The notes under the pieces: model-generated
Database searches by the model: none
Seen by the model: only the letters and a program-made list of their open reading frames with translations
What the model was told of the DNA's origin: nothing
Assembly: GCA_003167015.1 (NCBI GenBank)
Contig: PMUF01000205.1
Coordinates: forward strand, 1-19,431
Source of the DNA: Chitinophagaceae bacterium
GTDB taxonomy: Bacteria > Bacteroidota > Bacteroidia > Chitinophagales > Chitinophagaceae
Length of the DNA: 19,431 bases
Reading direction: 5' to 3'
Position numbers and translations under genes: made by a program
In this document: positions 7,871 to 15,829 of the stretch, piece after piece
Layout: each line of letters starts with the position of its first letter
Position numbering within the stretch: position 1 is the first letter of the stretch

Positions 7871-8430
7871 ACCCTTTAGATCTGCACCAGATAGACGCCC
7901 GCTGGACCCTCTTCCTCGACAGGGACGGAGTCATCAACCACGAAAAGGAAGGCAGCTATGTGCTGCATTATGGCGAATTCGTCTTCTATGACCAGGTGAA
8001 GGAAGCCCTGCGGATCTGTGCATCGGCATTCGGCAGGATCGTCATCGTGACCAACCAGCGCGGCATCGGCAAAGGAATGATGACCGCAGAGGACCTGCAG
8101 GTTATTCACGAAAAAATGATCGCCGAGATCGTGTTGGCGGGAGGCCGTATCGACCGGGTCTATTATGCCGATTCCCTGCAGAACGATCATCCGCTTCGCA
8201 AGCCCAACCCGGGAATGGCCCTTGCCGCCCGGGCAGATTTCCCTGATATCGATTTTAGCCGCGCACTCATGGTCGGCAACAATATCAGCGATATGGAATT
8301 CGGGAAGAATGCCGGCATGTATACGGTCTTCCTGACCACAACCCAGCCGAATCAGCCTTTACCTCACCCGGCTATCGATTTGGCTTTCAATTCACTGTAC
8401 GATTTTGCAAAACATTTGCCTTTCAAATGA
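7867..8430 (+). CDS. HAD-IIIA family phosphatase, GmhB/HisB-like
   Basis: This 187-residue HAD hydrolase carries motif I FLDRDGVIN with nucleophile D18 and acid/base D20, motif II IVTNQRGIGKG with T62, motif III K112 (RKPNPG), and motif IV VGNNISD with D142. The overall pattern matches heptose-bisphosphate phosphatase GmhB and the HisB N-domain. The Cys/His zinc loop of those enzymes, expected before RKPNPG, is missing; the segment reads YADSLQNDHPL. The first acidic residue of motif IV is Asn138 in place of Asp. Activity on a sugar phosphate is therefore plausible, but the substrate is not assignable. The ATG overlaps the GT4 stop by four bases. It is the last gene of the operon that begins at 3908, as a 69-base gap with a new promoter-like box follows. 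Confidence 0.85.
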   Translation: MNPLDLHQIDARWTLFLDRDGVINHEKEGSYVLHYGEFVFYDQVKEALRICASAFGRIVIVTNQRGIGKGMMTAEDLQVIHEKMIAEIVLAGGRIDRVYYADSLQNDHPLRKPNPGMALAARADFPDIDFSRALMVGNNISDMEFGKNAGMYTVFLTTTQPNQPLPHPAIDLAFNSLYDFAKHLPFK

Positions 8431-8484
8431 AATTTTTGTTCATGCTTTAACGTTTGCCCCTTCCCGGCCTGTCTTTTCAATTCG

Positions 8485-8492
8485 TAACTTTA
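8485..8492 (+). promoter_or_regulatory. Possible -7 box for the secreted-protein gene
   Basis: TAACTTTA matches TAnnTTTG except for its last base and lies seven bases before the ATG at 8500. A good TTTG at the expected upstream distance is missing: TTCC at 8461-8464 has a 20-base spacer, while a true TTTG at 8453-8456 is too far. If used, transcription would begin close to the start codon. Confidence 0.4.
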
Positions 8493-8499
8493 CACCGCT

Positions 8500-9489
8500 A
8501 TGCGATTCACCGAGTATAAGTTAATGTTGGCCATATGCCTCCTGGGAATTAGTCTGCGATCCGCAGCACAGCCCGGTTCACCGGCCATATTCAGGCAGCG
8601 GGAAGATTCCTTAAAAAAATACTCTTTTGACATCGTCAATGCAGAAAGCGCCGCGTCCCGGTTTCGGGCAGACAGCCAGTTCATCCGGTCACTGGTAAGA
8701 GCGCTGAAGCTGCCTCATTCTTTTGATTACCCATTCGATTCACTGCAAACGATATCCAGGCTGTATGCGCCCGACAGCAGCTTTCGCATCTTTACCTGGC
8801 AGTTCAAGAAAGATGATATGATCTATCTGCAGGAAGGCGCCATCCAGATGAATGAACCGGACGGCTCGCTGAAGCTATTTCCCCTGTTCGATGCATCGAT
8901 GTTCACGGCCAAACCGCTGGATTCGATACGGACACGTCGCAACTGGATCGGGGCCATTTATTACCGGATCATTCTGAAAACCTATGAAGGCAAAAAATAC
9001 TATACGCTGCTGGGTTTCGATGACTTCAGCGAGACCAGCAATAAGAAATGGATGGAAGTGCTGACCTTCAGCCCGGAGGGCGAACCTCTTTTCGGCGTTC
9101 CTTATTTTTCCTTCCAGGAAGATTCCGTGCACAAGCCGCTACAGTACCGTTTCAATATCGAGTACAAGAAAGAGGCAGGAACCCGGTTCAACTATGACCC
9201 GCAAATGGATATGGTCGTTTATGATCACCTGATACCCGAAAACAACGAACCACAGAAGAAAGATACTTATGTCCCGGACGGCGACTTCGAAGCCTTTCAA
9301 TGGAAGGATGGCCGCTGGATACATGTGGAGAAAGAATTGTTCACCGTCAAGCTGAAAGACGGGCAATTCCCGCAGGATGCGAAACTGCTGGACGAGCAGG
9401 GCAATGTCAACGAGCAGCAATTGCAGGCGCAGTCGGAAAAGAACATCAAAAAAGGCACTCCGCCGCCGAAGCCCAACAACAACCCATAA
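8500..9489 (+). CDS. Secreted protein of unknown function
   Basis: This 329-residue protein begins with a clear signal peptide: MRFTEYK, a hydrophobic core LMLAICLLGISL, and an AAQ cleavage site near residue 24. Cys13 lies inside the hydrophobic core with no proper lipobox, so a lipoprotein is unlikely. The mature part is rich in Asp, Lys, Phe and Tyr with no transmembrane segment and no recognisable catalytic motif. The middle (~125-225) alternates aromatic and charged residues in a way that suggests beta structure. The tail is low complexity (GTPPPKPNNNP). It is probably periplasmic. I do not recognise the family. It converges on the PH-domain gene with a 32-base gap that contains an inverted repeat. 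Confidence 0.78.
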   Translation: MRFTEYKLMLAICLLGISLRSAAQPGSPAIFRQREDSLKKYSFDIVNAESAASRFRADSQFIRSLVRALKLPHSFDYPFDSLQTISRLYAPDSSFRIFTWQFKKDDMIYLQEGAIQMNEPDGSLKLFPLFDASMFTAKPLDSIRTRRNWIGAIYYRIILKTYEGKKYYTLLGFDDFSETSNKKWMEVLTFSPEGEPLFGVPYFSFQEDSVHKPLQYRFNIEYKKEAGTRFNYDPQMDMVVYDHLIPENNEPQKKDTYVPDGDFEAFQWKDGRWIHVEKELFTVKLKDGQFPQDAKLLDEQGNVNEQQLQAQSEKNIKKGTPPPKPNNNP

Positions 9490-9494
9490 CCCGT

Positions 9495-9545
9495 AAGGCC
9501 GGCTTCCGTTGATGCAGCGATCTAATGATTCAACAGCCGGGCCTT
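9495..9545. repeat. Inverted repeat at a convergent gene junction
   Basis: AAGGCCGGCT (9495-9504) pairs with AGCCGGGCCTT (9535-9545) with one bulged G. After an internal interruption, GTTGA (9508-9512) pairs with TCAAC (9530-9534). The repeat bridges the end of the secreted-protein gene and the last codons of the PH-domain gene. It could form a hairpin in both transcripts and act as a bidirectional transcript end, but no T-run is adjacent on either strand. Confidence 0.5.
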
Positions 9546-10178
9546 GGCGCGATTATATTCTTCTTCGGAAAGCGCCCCTTTCATTTTCAGCTCGAATAAT
9601 TTCTCCAGTTCCGCGGCCACTGCCGGAGCCGTCGGAGCATCTGTCCGGGCACGATTACCGGTTGGTGCATCAGAATGCTGGTTAATAGCAGCAGCCATCT
9701 GGGCAGCCTGGTAACCGAACTGCCAGTTCTTATATTCCGCCTGTGCAGCGGTGATGGTATCTTTGAGCCGCCTGGGGTGATTGACATTATAGTAGTCGGT
9801 GGCTCCTGCCTCGGCGGCAGTCTGGATCTCTACATGGCCGAAATTGAAGAGGCGGCCGGCGACGGTCTGATCATAAGACACATTATTGATCTTATCAAGA
9901 GGGCTTTCTTTGGCGTAGTGATTCAGCAAACCCGCCTCGTCGATCACCCGAAAATTGGTCACCACCCAGATATTGACCCGCCAGGTATAATACTTCAGCA
10001 GCCACCACGCAATACCCAGCAAAGAGATCAGCCATCCCCATACCCATTGAAAATGATACACGATAAAGATTCCCGCAAAGAGGATCACCAGCGCGAAAAA
10101 GGCCGGAATGATCAGCGACGTCCAGCTGCTATACGTCAGCAGCAGTATCTTCTCTCCTTTTTGAAGCGGGGTCCGCAT
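9522..10178 (-). CDS. PH-domain and SHOCT-domain membrane protein
   Basis: This 218-residue protein has two transmembrane helices at ~20-41 and ~45-63. A bacterial PH-like domain follows (~65-145: TWRVNIWVVTNFRVIDEAGL, DKINNVSYDQ, GHVEIQTA). An Ala/Thr/Pro-rich linker (~170-188) leads to a C-terminal SHOCT motif (LEKLFELKMKGALSEEEYNR, 191-210). This matches YdbT/bPH2-type membrane proteins with a short C-terminal helical oligomerisation or binding segment; the biological role is unknown. The gene starts 12 bases after the lepA stop on the same strand, so it is probably co-transcribed with lepA. Confidence 0.85.
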   Translation of the reverse strand: MRTPLQKGEKILLLTYSSWTSLIIPAFFALVILFAGIFIVYHFQWVWGWLISLLGIAWWLLKYYTWRVNIWVVTNFRVIDEAGLLNHYAKESPLDKINNVSYDQTVAGRLFNFGHVEIQTAAEAGATDYYNVNHPRRLKDTITAAQAEYKNWQFGYQAAQMAAAINQHSDAPTGNRARTDAPTAPAVAAELEKLFELKMKGALSEEEYNRAKARLLNH

Positions 10179-10190
10179 GATGATGATAGT

Positions 10191-11981
10191 TTATTCGTCG
10201 AGTTTCAACACGGCCAGGAAGGCTTCCTGGGGTACTTCCACGTTGCCGATCTGCCGCATGCGTTTCTTGCCTTCCTTCTGCTTTTCGAGCAGCTTACGCT
10301 TGCGGCTGATGTCACCACCGTAACATTTCGCAGTCACATCCTTGCGCAGGGCGCTGATCGTCTCACGGGCGATCACTTTGGCTCCGATGGCCGCCTGAAT
10401 GGCGATCTGGAACTGTTGACGGGGCAGCAGCTCCTTCAGTTTCTCGCACAGCTTACGACCGAATTCCGCTCCGCGACTGCGATGGATGAGGGCACTCAGC
10501 GCATCGACCTTGTCTCCATTGAGCAGGATATCCATTTTGGCGATGTCGCTGTCCCGCCGGTCGATAGGATGATAATCGAAAGAAGCATAGCCGCGGGTCT
10601 GGCTTTTCAATTTATCATAGAAATCGAATACGATCTCGGTCAACGGCATTTCGAAGATCAGTTCAACACGGGTGGTCGTGAGATAGCTCTGGTTGATGAG
10701 ATTACCCCGCTTGCCCAGGCAGAGGGTCATGATATTACCGATATAGTCCGGTTTGGTAATGATCTGCGCGCGGATATAAGGCTCTTCGATCCTCTCGATA
10801 CGCGTGGGATCGGGCATCTCGGAGGGGTTGTTCACAATGATCACTTCCCCCTTGCTGGTATGTGCGACAAAGCTCACGTTGGGTACCGTGGTGATCACAG
10901 TCTGGTTAAATTCCCGCTCTAACCGCTCCTGGATGATCTCCATGTGCAGCATGCCCAGGAATCCGCAACGAAAGCCGAAGCCCAGCGCCTGAGACGTCTC
11001 GAGTTCGTACGTCAGGGAGGCGTCGTTGAGCTGCAGTTTGTCCATACAATCTCTAAGCTCTTCGAAATCATCGGTTTCGACCGGGAAAATACCCGCAAAA
11101 ACCATGGGTTTTACTTCCTGGAAGCCCTTGATCATTTCCTGGGTGGGATTGGCGGCGAGGGTAATGGTATCCCCTACCCTGACTTCCTTGGCATTCTTGA
11201 TCCCGGTAATAATATAGCCTACATCGCCTGCTCTTACTTCTGTTTTCGGGGTCAGCGTCAATTTCAGCACCCCCACCTCGTCCGCTTCGTACGTCAGGTC
11301 TGTAGAAACGAATTTTACTTTATCGCCCTTCTTCAGCGTTCCGTTCAGGATCCGGTAATAGACGATGATCCCCCGGAAGGAATTGAACACGCTGTCAAAA
11401 ATGAGCGCCTGCAACGGCGCATCCGGGTTGCCTTTCGGGGCAGGTATCCTGGCGACGATAGCCTCGAGGATCTCAGCAACACCCAGCCCGGTCTTGGCGC
11501 TGGCCAGGAGAATGTCTTCCGGCTTACAACCGATCAATTCGATGATCTGGTCCTTTACCTCTTCCACCATCGCCCCGTCCATGTCGATCTTATTGATCAC
11601 CGGGATGATCTCCAGGTCATTTTCAATGGCCAGGTATAGGTTGGAGATCGTTTGTGCCTGGATTCCCTGCGTGGCATCCACCAGCAGAAGAGCGCCTTCG
11701 CAGGCGGCAAGGGCCCGGCTGACCTCATAGCTAAAGTCGACGTGCCCCGGAGTATCGATCAGGTTCAATACATACTGTTGGCCTTTATAGGGATAATCGA
11801 TCTGGATGGCGTGGCTTTTGATCGTGATCCCTTTTTCCCGTTCGAGGTCCATATCATCCAGCACCTGGGCCTGCATATCCCGGGCGGAGATCGTATTCGT
11901 CATCTCCAGTAACCGGTCCGCGAGGGTACTTTTTCCATGGTCAATATGCGCAATAATGCAAAAATTCCTAATATTTTTCAT
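10191..11981 (-). CDS. lepA: Elongation factor 4 (LepA), ribosomal back-translocase GTPase
   Basis: This is a full-length 596-residue LepA/EF4, a translational GTPase that binds the ribosome and affects translocation and initiation. The G-domain shows G1 AHIDHGKST (11-19), a switch I Lys-Gly-Ile-Thr (50-53), G3 DTPGH (76-80) and G4 NKID (130-133). The EF-G-like domains follow. The LepA-specific C-terminal domain is present, with RRSDIAKMDILLNG, the SRGAEFGRKLCEKLKE segment, and CYGGDISRKRKLLEKQK near the end. No frameshift or missing region is apparent. The start ATG is preceded seven bases upstream by a perfect TAGATTTG box. The PH-domain gene follows directly downstream. Confidence 0.98.
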   Translation of the reverse strand: MKNIRNFCIIAHIDHGKSTLADRLLEMTNTISARDMQAQVLDDMDLEREKGITIKSHAIQIDYPYKGQQYVLNLIDTPGHVDFSYEVSRALAACEGALLLVDATQGIQAQTISNLYLAIENDLEIIPVINKIDMDGAMVEEVKDQIIELIGCKPEDILLASAKTGLGVAEILEAIVARIPAPKGNPDAPLQALIFDSVFNSFRGIIVYYRILNGTLKKGDKVKFVSTDLTYEADEVGVLKLTLTPKTEVRAGDVGYIITGIKNAKEVRVGDTITLAANPTQEMIKGFQEVKPMVFAGIFPVETDDFEELRDCMDKLQLNDASLTYELETSQALGFGFRCGFLGMLHMEIIQERLEREFNQTVITTVPNVSFVAHTSKGEVIIVNNPSEMPDPTRIERIEEPYIRAQIITKPDYIGNIMTLCLGKRGNLINQSYLTTTRVELIFEMPLTEIVFDFYDKLKSQTRGYASFDYHPIDRRDSDIAKMDILLNGDKVDALSALIHRSRGAEFGRKLCEKLKELLPRQQFQIAIQAAIGAKVIARETISALRKDVTAKCYGGDISRKRKLLEKQKEGKKRMRQIGNVEVPQEAFLAVLKLDE

Positions 11982-11988
11982 TTCGCTG

Positions 11989-11996
11989 CAAATCTA
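11989..11996 (-). promoter_or_regulatory. -7 promoter box of lepA
   Basis: On the minus strand TAGATTTG is an exact match to TAnnTTTG. It ends seven bases before the lepA ATG. No clean TTTG is seen 19-21 bases further upstream. The position predicts an extremely short or absent leader. Confidence 0.55.
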
Positions 11997-12068
11997 CGCA
12001 AAACGACCGGTAGCTTCGTGTAAAATTGTGTATTTTCATATTACTGCTTTTGTAACTGCAATAAGCTG

Positions 12069-12608
12069 ATGATGAGGAAACTATATCTTGTACGCTGCTT
12101 CTACAACAATAAGATCTTCTTTGCGCTTTTGATCATTTTCATCGCAGCCGTATGTTATGGCCACAAGACCAACCTGCCCATTACACCAGCATTTATCAGC
12201 AATGTGTATATTTTGAAAGGTGATACCAAAAAAGACAGCTTTCTGTTCATCACCGTCAACGGTACAACCCTGCTGAATCTTCACCATACTTTCGATGAAC
12301 CAAGGAGAATGATGATCTATTCCACCCTGGAGACCTACCGCCAGGCTGCACTGAACGGAGGGACAGACCCTGAACTGGCGTTGATCGACCGGACAGTGAA
12401 GAAGCATCCTTTCCTTCACGGGCTGCGGCAAGCTATTGGCTGGAAGGCAGGTAATTATGACCATTACCTGCCATGGCTTTTGAAATACATCCGGGCATCG
12501 GTGAGCGATTCCGTCAAAAGACTGGATGTAGGAGTGGCTTATATTCATTACAATGACCGGAACCTGCCCGTTACAGATTCCACAAAACCACTTTACCATA
12601 TTGAATAA
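12069..12608 (+). CDS. Hypothetical single-pass or exported protein
   Basis: This 179-residue protein has a basic N-terminus (MMRKLYLVRCFYNNK) and one hydrophobic segment (~16-30, FFALLIIFIAAVCYG) that is a signal anchor or a signal peptide. The rest (~32-179) is predicted to lie outside the cytoplasm, with FLFITVNGTTLLNL (~58-71), a helical central region and a C-terminal HYNDRN segment. I do not recognise the family. It is divergent from lepA across 87 bases and overlaps the start of the next membrane-protein gene, so the two probably act together. GC in hand-counted lines (21/60 at 12061-12120; 20/60 at 12181-12240) is well below a lepA line (37/60 at 10381-10440), a possible sign of recent acquisition. 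Either of two adjacent ATGs could be the start. Confidence 0.75.
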   Translation: MMRKLYLVRCFYNNKIFFALLIIFIAAVCYGHKTNLPITPAFISNVYILKGDTKKDSFLFITVNGTTLLNLHHTFDEPRRMMIYSTLETYRQAALNGGTDPELALIDRTVKKHPFLHGLRQAIGWKAGNYDHYLPWLLKYIRASVSDSVKRLDVGVAYIHYNDRNLPVTDSTKPLYHIE

Positions 12609-13464
12609 AGCAGTACTTGACAGGGAAAAAGCTGCCAGGCTCACTTTTGGTTTTGCCTTCCTCGTACTGGCATACCGCTGGTTCACCCATTCGCTGGTCT
12701 ATCAGTTGCAGCAGCCTGTCCTCTATGAGTCAGGTTTCGATTATACGTACTGGGTCTATCATTTTATCCGCTTCCCCGAGGTCTTTGTCGACAATAAATG
12801 GGGGGCCCGGATCTTCGACATCGTATTGCTGATCTCGACAGGCTACAACATAATTACTGCGGCCGCCAACAGGATGAGCGTGCTGATCTGTGCCGTCGCG
12901 TGGACCTTTTACGGTATTACTTACAACAGCTACGTATGCCATTTCACCTATGCTATTTCCGGGCTCATGCTGCTGCCATACGTATTCCTGGTGAAAAAAA
13001 AGGAGAATTTCAGCCTGATCTGGGAAGGAGCCCGGTACTTCTGTCTGTATGTTTATGCAGATGCCTTTATTCATAAGGCATTTATCGGCAGGAATCTCTA
13101 TTATTTCCCCATGGGTGTCGAAATAATAAAGACCAACCAGGCTCAATTCCTCCTGCAAAACCCCCGAAGCATACTGTCCCCCGTTTATTCCTTCTTTATC
13201 ACACATCCAGGCTTATCGTATGCGGGTTTTGTCTGGATGGTGCTGCTGCAGGGGAGTATGATTATAGGGTTTTTTACAAAAAAATGGGACAAGTTCCTTT
13301 TTTGGGTACCGGTCCTCTTTCATGCCATCAATTATTTTTTTGTCGACGTGTTCTTCTTTGAACTATTGGTGTTAAACCTGACCTTATTGCCCTTTCAAGC
13401 CGGGTCCAATCGCTCCGGCCGGCCAGCAACAGGTCCTTCAACGTATAGCCGGCATACCGCCTGA
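12601..13464 (+). CDS. Multi-pass membrane protein, possibly HTTM/DoxX-like
   Basis: A hydrophobic protein with about seven or eight transmembrane helices and no soluble domain. I chose the TTG start at 12601 (MNKAVLDREKAARL), which overlaps the previous stop by eight bases and gives 287 residues. An ATG at 12553 in the same frame would add 16 residues (303 in total) but overlap the previous gene by 56 bases. Segments such as GARYFCLYVYADAFIHKAF and FWVPVLFHAINYFFVDVFFF recall HTTM or DoxX-related membrane proteins, but this is a weak resemblance. The hydrophobic part ends near 13395, and the last ~22 residues (Ser/Gly/Arg-rich) are encoded antisense to the flippase gene. A function with the preceding single-pass protein is inferred only from the overlap. 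Confidence 0.72.
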   Translation: MNKAVLDREKAARLTFGFAFLVLAYRWFTHSLVYQLQQPVLYESGFDYTYWVYHFIRFPEVFVDNKWGARIFDIVLLISTGYNIITAAANRMSVLICAVAWTFYGITYNSYVCHFTYAISGLMLLPYVFLVKKKENFSLIWEGARYFCLYVYADAFIHKAFIGRNLYYFPMGVEIIKTNQAQFLLQNPRSILSPVYSFFITHPGLSYAGFVWMVLLQGSMIIGFFTKKWDKFLFWVPVLFHAINYFFVDVFFFELLVLNLTLLPFQAGSNRSGRPATGPSTYSRHTA

Positions 13465-14704
13465 ACATCCAACAGTCATACACCATCGACAATAGTGCGG
13501 CCATGCTGAAGGCTAAAGCCGTTCCGTGTATACCCCAGGCGCGGGTGAACAAGAAAAAGAGCGCTACAGCGGATATCAGCTGAATGGAGGCACTGATCAG
13601 GTTTATCCTGAAATGTCCAATCCCGAAATAATATGCAGTAAAGAAGGTGGATGAGCAGGCCGCAAACAAACCCGGAATAAATCCAATGAAGATATTGTAC
13701 ATGCTGTTGAAAGACGGCCCGAAGATCACCGGAAACAGGTACCAGCCTGTTGCCAATACACCAAGGCTAAACAATAAGACAGCAGTATTGGACAACCGCA
13801 CCAGTAACAGCACTTTTTCAGTAATTTGACCGGCCTGATCACGGGCTACCAGCGTAATAAAGGGATAATAGATAAAGCCTGCTATCAGTCCCGCATATTC
13901 GACCAACTTATAGGCCTGGATATAATTGCCCTGATTGGCCGATGTCGCATAATAGGGTAAAAGATAAAGACCCATCCGCGCACCAACGAAAAAAATAAAA
14001 TTAGTGACAAACGCGCCGGAGGAAAAGCGCAGGATATCCCGGATGCCCACAGGAGCACCCTGCCGGACAGTATTCGCCAGATCGACGACTCCGTCATCGG
14101 CTACCGGAGCTTTGGCATTCAGCCGGATCGCCGCAATCAATAGCACCAGGCCCTGGATCAGAGAAAACCCGAAATAAATGAAAAACAGCGCTACCACAGC
14201 CCTGTGACCCGGCAATAGAGCAGCGCTGACTACGCTGAGGACAGCGGTAGCGCCATTGATAAAAACGCCCCATTGAGCCGGCCGGTAATTTTGCCCATAT
14301 GCAGTAAATATCGTTCCGGCTAAAACCGTCATCAGCACACCGGCTATCTGACATGCCGAAAACAGCAGCAGTTGGTGCAGGCCTATGCCGGGAAACCGGG
14401 CCGGTTGATCATACCACCACAGAAAAGAAAGTCCGGCGGGCAAAGCCAGCAGCACCAGTATCCCAATAATCCGAACGGCAAATGCGGTAGTAATTTCACG
14501 CCGGGAGAGATAATAGTTTAGTCCGATGTCGAGCCCGAATGTAAAAAGGCTGGTGCAGAGCGACAGGAGGTATACGAGGGAATAGAATTCGCCGGTGACG
14601 GCTGACCGGAGTATCCGCGCATAGATAACTGTAACGATAAAGGAACTGATCAGCTGCGCCGTTTTCCAGTACACGCTTTTATATAGGAGATTGCCAATGG
14701 CCAT
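13328..14704 (-). CDS. Polysaccharide-type flippase (Wzx/MATE-like)
   Basis: This 458-residue protein has about 12-14 predicted transmembrane helices. The N-terminal arrangement (KSVYWKTAQLISSFIVTVIY, ARILRSAVTGEFYSL) is typical of the polysaccharide biosynthesis / lipid-linked oligosaccharide flippase group of the MOP superfamily. It should move a lipid-linked sugar or related amphiphile across the inner membrane. The C-terminus is basic (RRTRRQ). The gene starts four bases after the radical SAM stop, so they are co-transcribed. Its last 45 codons overlap, on the opposite strand, the 3' end of the membrane-protein gene by 137 bases. Cargo is unknown; no glycosyltransferase is adjacent in this operon. 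Confidence 0.88.
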   Translation of the reverse strand: MAIGNLLYKSVYWKTAQLISSFIVTVIYARILRSAVTGEFYSLVYLLSLCTSLFTFGLDIGLNYYLSRREITTAFAVRIIGILVLLALPAGLSFLWWYDQPARFPGIGLHQLLLFSACQIAGVLMTVLAGTIFTAYGQNYRPAQWGVFINGATAVLSVVSAALLPGHRAVVALFFIYFGFSLIQGLVLLIAAIRLNAKAPVADDGVVDLANTVRQGAPVGIRDILRFSSGAFVTNFIFFVGARMGLYLLPYYATSANQGNYIQAYKLVEYAGLIAGFIYYPFITLVARDQAGQITEKVLLLVRLSNTAVLLFSLGVLATGWYLFPVIFGPSFNSMYNIFIGFIPGLFAACSSTFFTAYYFGIGHFRINLISASIQLISAVALFFLFTRAWGIHGTALAFSMAALLSMVYDCWMFRRYAGYTLKDLLLAGRSDWTRLERAIRSGLTPIVQRRTRRQKNN

Positions 14705-14708
14705 TGAA

Positions 14709-15806
14709 TTATGCCGTATGATGAATGCGGTTACTGCACATTAAACCATAGGCATCTATGCAGCTGACACATGGCTCAGGCAATTCTTTACCCAGCCTGT
14801 GCGCCTCCCGAAACCGCTTAGCCTCCTGGCTGCGATAAATTTGTATCGGATCATCCTTGAAAATATTCCCGAAGATCACAGGCGGATGGCTGGTGGTCTT
14901 TCCCCAAAGCGTGAAGGGGGTCGTTACACCCAAAAAATCACAGGGAGCGACATCGCCCTTGATATCGACGTAAAACATCTCCGTTGTCTGACAACCCATT
15001 CTTTCGGGTCGCAGCCGCGGCATGCTGATCGTAATTTTATTGCTTTTCGCTCTTTTGACCGCTTCATCAAAGAAAGCCTGCGCTTCCACATTTCCATCCG
15101 GCGTATACAAGGCCAGTGGTTCTAACTGGCGGGTAAACGTCAGGATATTGCTGACATAGATCTGTCTGATTCCCAATTTGCCGACAAAATCGACATAGTC
15201 CGGCAGCTCATGAACATTATTGCGGTGTGCCACAAACGTAACGGCTAACTTATCCTTCAGCGAGGACTGGCTGACCAGCCGGATCGTCTCGATGATCTTT
15301 TCGAATACCACTTCCGTCTTGAAATCCTCTACCGTCTTTTTGGTATAACCGTCCAGCGAAATGTTGATTTCGGACACGGGGTATTTTTCCAGCTCACGGA
15401 TCTTGTCGATGCCAAGCTCCATCGTATTGGACAGAAAGGGGAATTGCATGGCCGGGTTGATTTCCAATATCCTGTCCATCATCCTGAACAGGTGCTTGTT
15501 CAGGATGGCCTCGAAAGTGGAAAACGAAAAATAGGAAGCGTGTTCGATCATCGGCCGAAGTCTTTCCACGAACCGTTCGAACTCTTCCATTTTCATGATC
15601 TTGATGATCCCATCATGAATGTCTGTATGATAATCATTGATGAAGCAATGCTTACACTTCAAATTGCAGGCGCTGACTGTCTGCAGCGTCAGATAATAAG
15701 GATAGTTGGAAAGATATTTTTTTACTCCCAGAGTGACCCTGGATAGTAACCGATGAGGGGGGATCCTGCTTATCTTTTTTGTCGCAATTTTTATTGCTTT
15801 CAACAT
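14709..15806 (-). CDS. Radical SAM protein with partial SPASM-type C-terminus
   Basis: This 365-residue protein carries the radical SAM iron-sulfur motif CNLKCKHC (C47, C51, C54) after a basic N-terminal region. The GGEP-equivalent strand is unusual (SFSTFEAIL, 94-102), and INISLDGY (147-154) follows. The C-terminus has further cysteines: C272 and C289 arranged as C-x11-G-x4-C, matching the first half of SPASM, then C346-x2-C349 and C357. The full seven-Cys SPASM set (CX2CX5CX3C) is not complete, so one auxiliary cluster seems likely. Such enzymes modify peptides, sugars or cofactors; the substrate is not evident, and no short precursor peptide gene was recognised nearby. The gene lies 23 bases after tpiA and four bases before a flippase gene. 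The flippase suggests envelope or secreted-product chemistry (inference). Confidence 0.88.
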   Translation of the reverse strand: MLKAIKIATKKISRIPPHRLLSRVTLGVKKYLSNYPYYLTLQTVSACNLKCKHCFINDYHTDIHDGIIKIMKMEEFERFVERLRPMIEHASYFSFSTFEAILNKHLFRMMDRILEINPAMQFPFLSNTMELGIDKIRELEKYPVSEINISLDGYTKKTVEDFKTEVVFEKIIETIRLVSQSSLKDKLAVTFVAHRNNVHELPDYVDFVGKLGIRQIYVSNILTFTRQLEPLALYTPDGNVEAQAFFDEAVKRAKSNKITISMPRLRPERMGCQTTEMFYVDIKGDVAPCDFLGVTTPFTLWGKTTSHPPVIFGNIFKDDPIQIYRSQEAKRFREAHRLGKELPEPCVSCIDAYGLMCSNRIHHTA

Positions 15807-15829
15807 CTCATAAAGATAAGAATTAATAT

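Noticed and set aside
9675..10922. 415-codon open frame on the plus strand
   Set aside because: It is antisense to lepA and the PH-domain gene, both of which have clear family motifs; its translation shows no domain and is rich in Asp, His, Ile and Gln as expected from a reversed coding strand.
15811..15818. TATCTTTA as a separate promoter of the radical SAM gene
   Set aside because: It has no -33 partner and lies in a 23-base gap within a likely operon; kept only as part of the leaderless-promoter observation.
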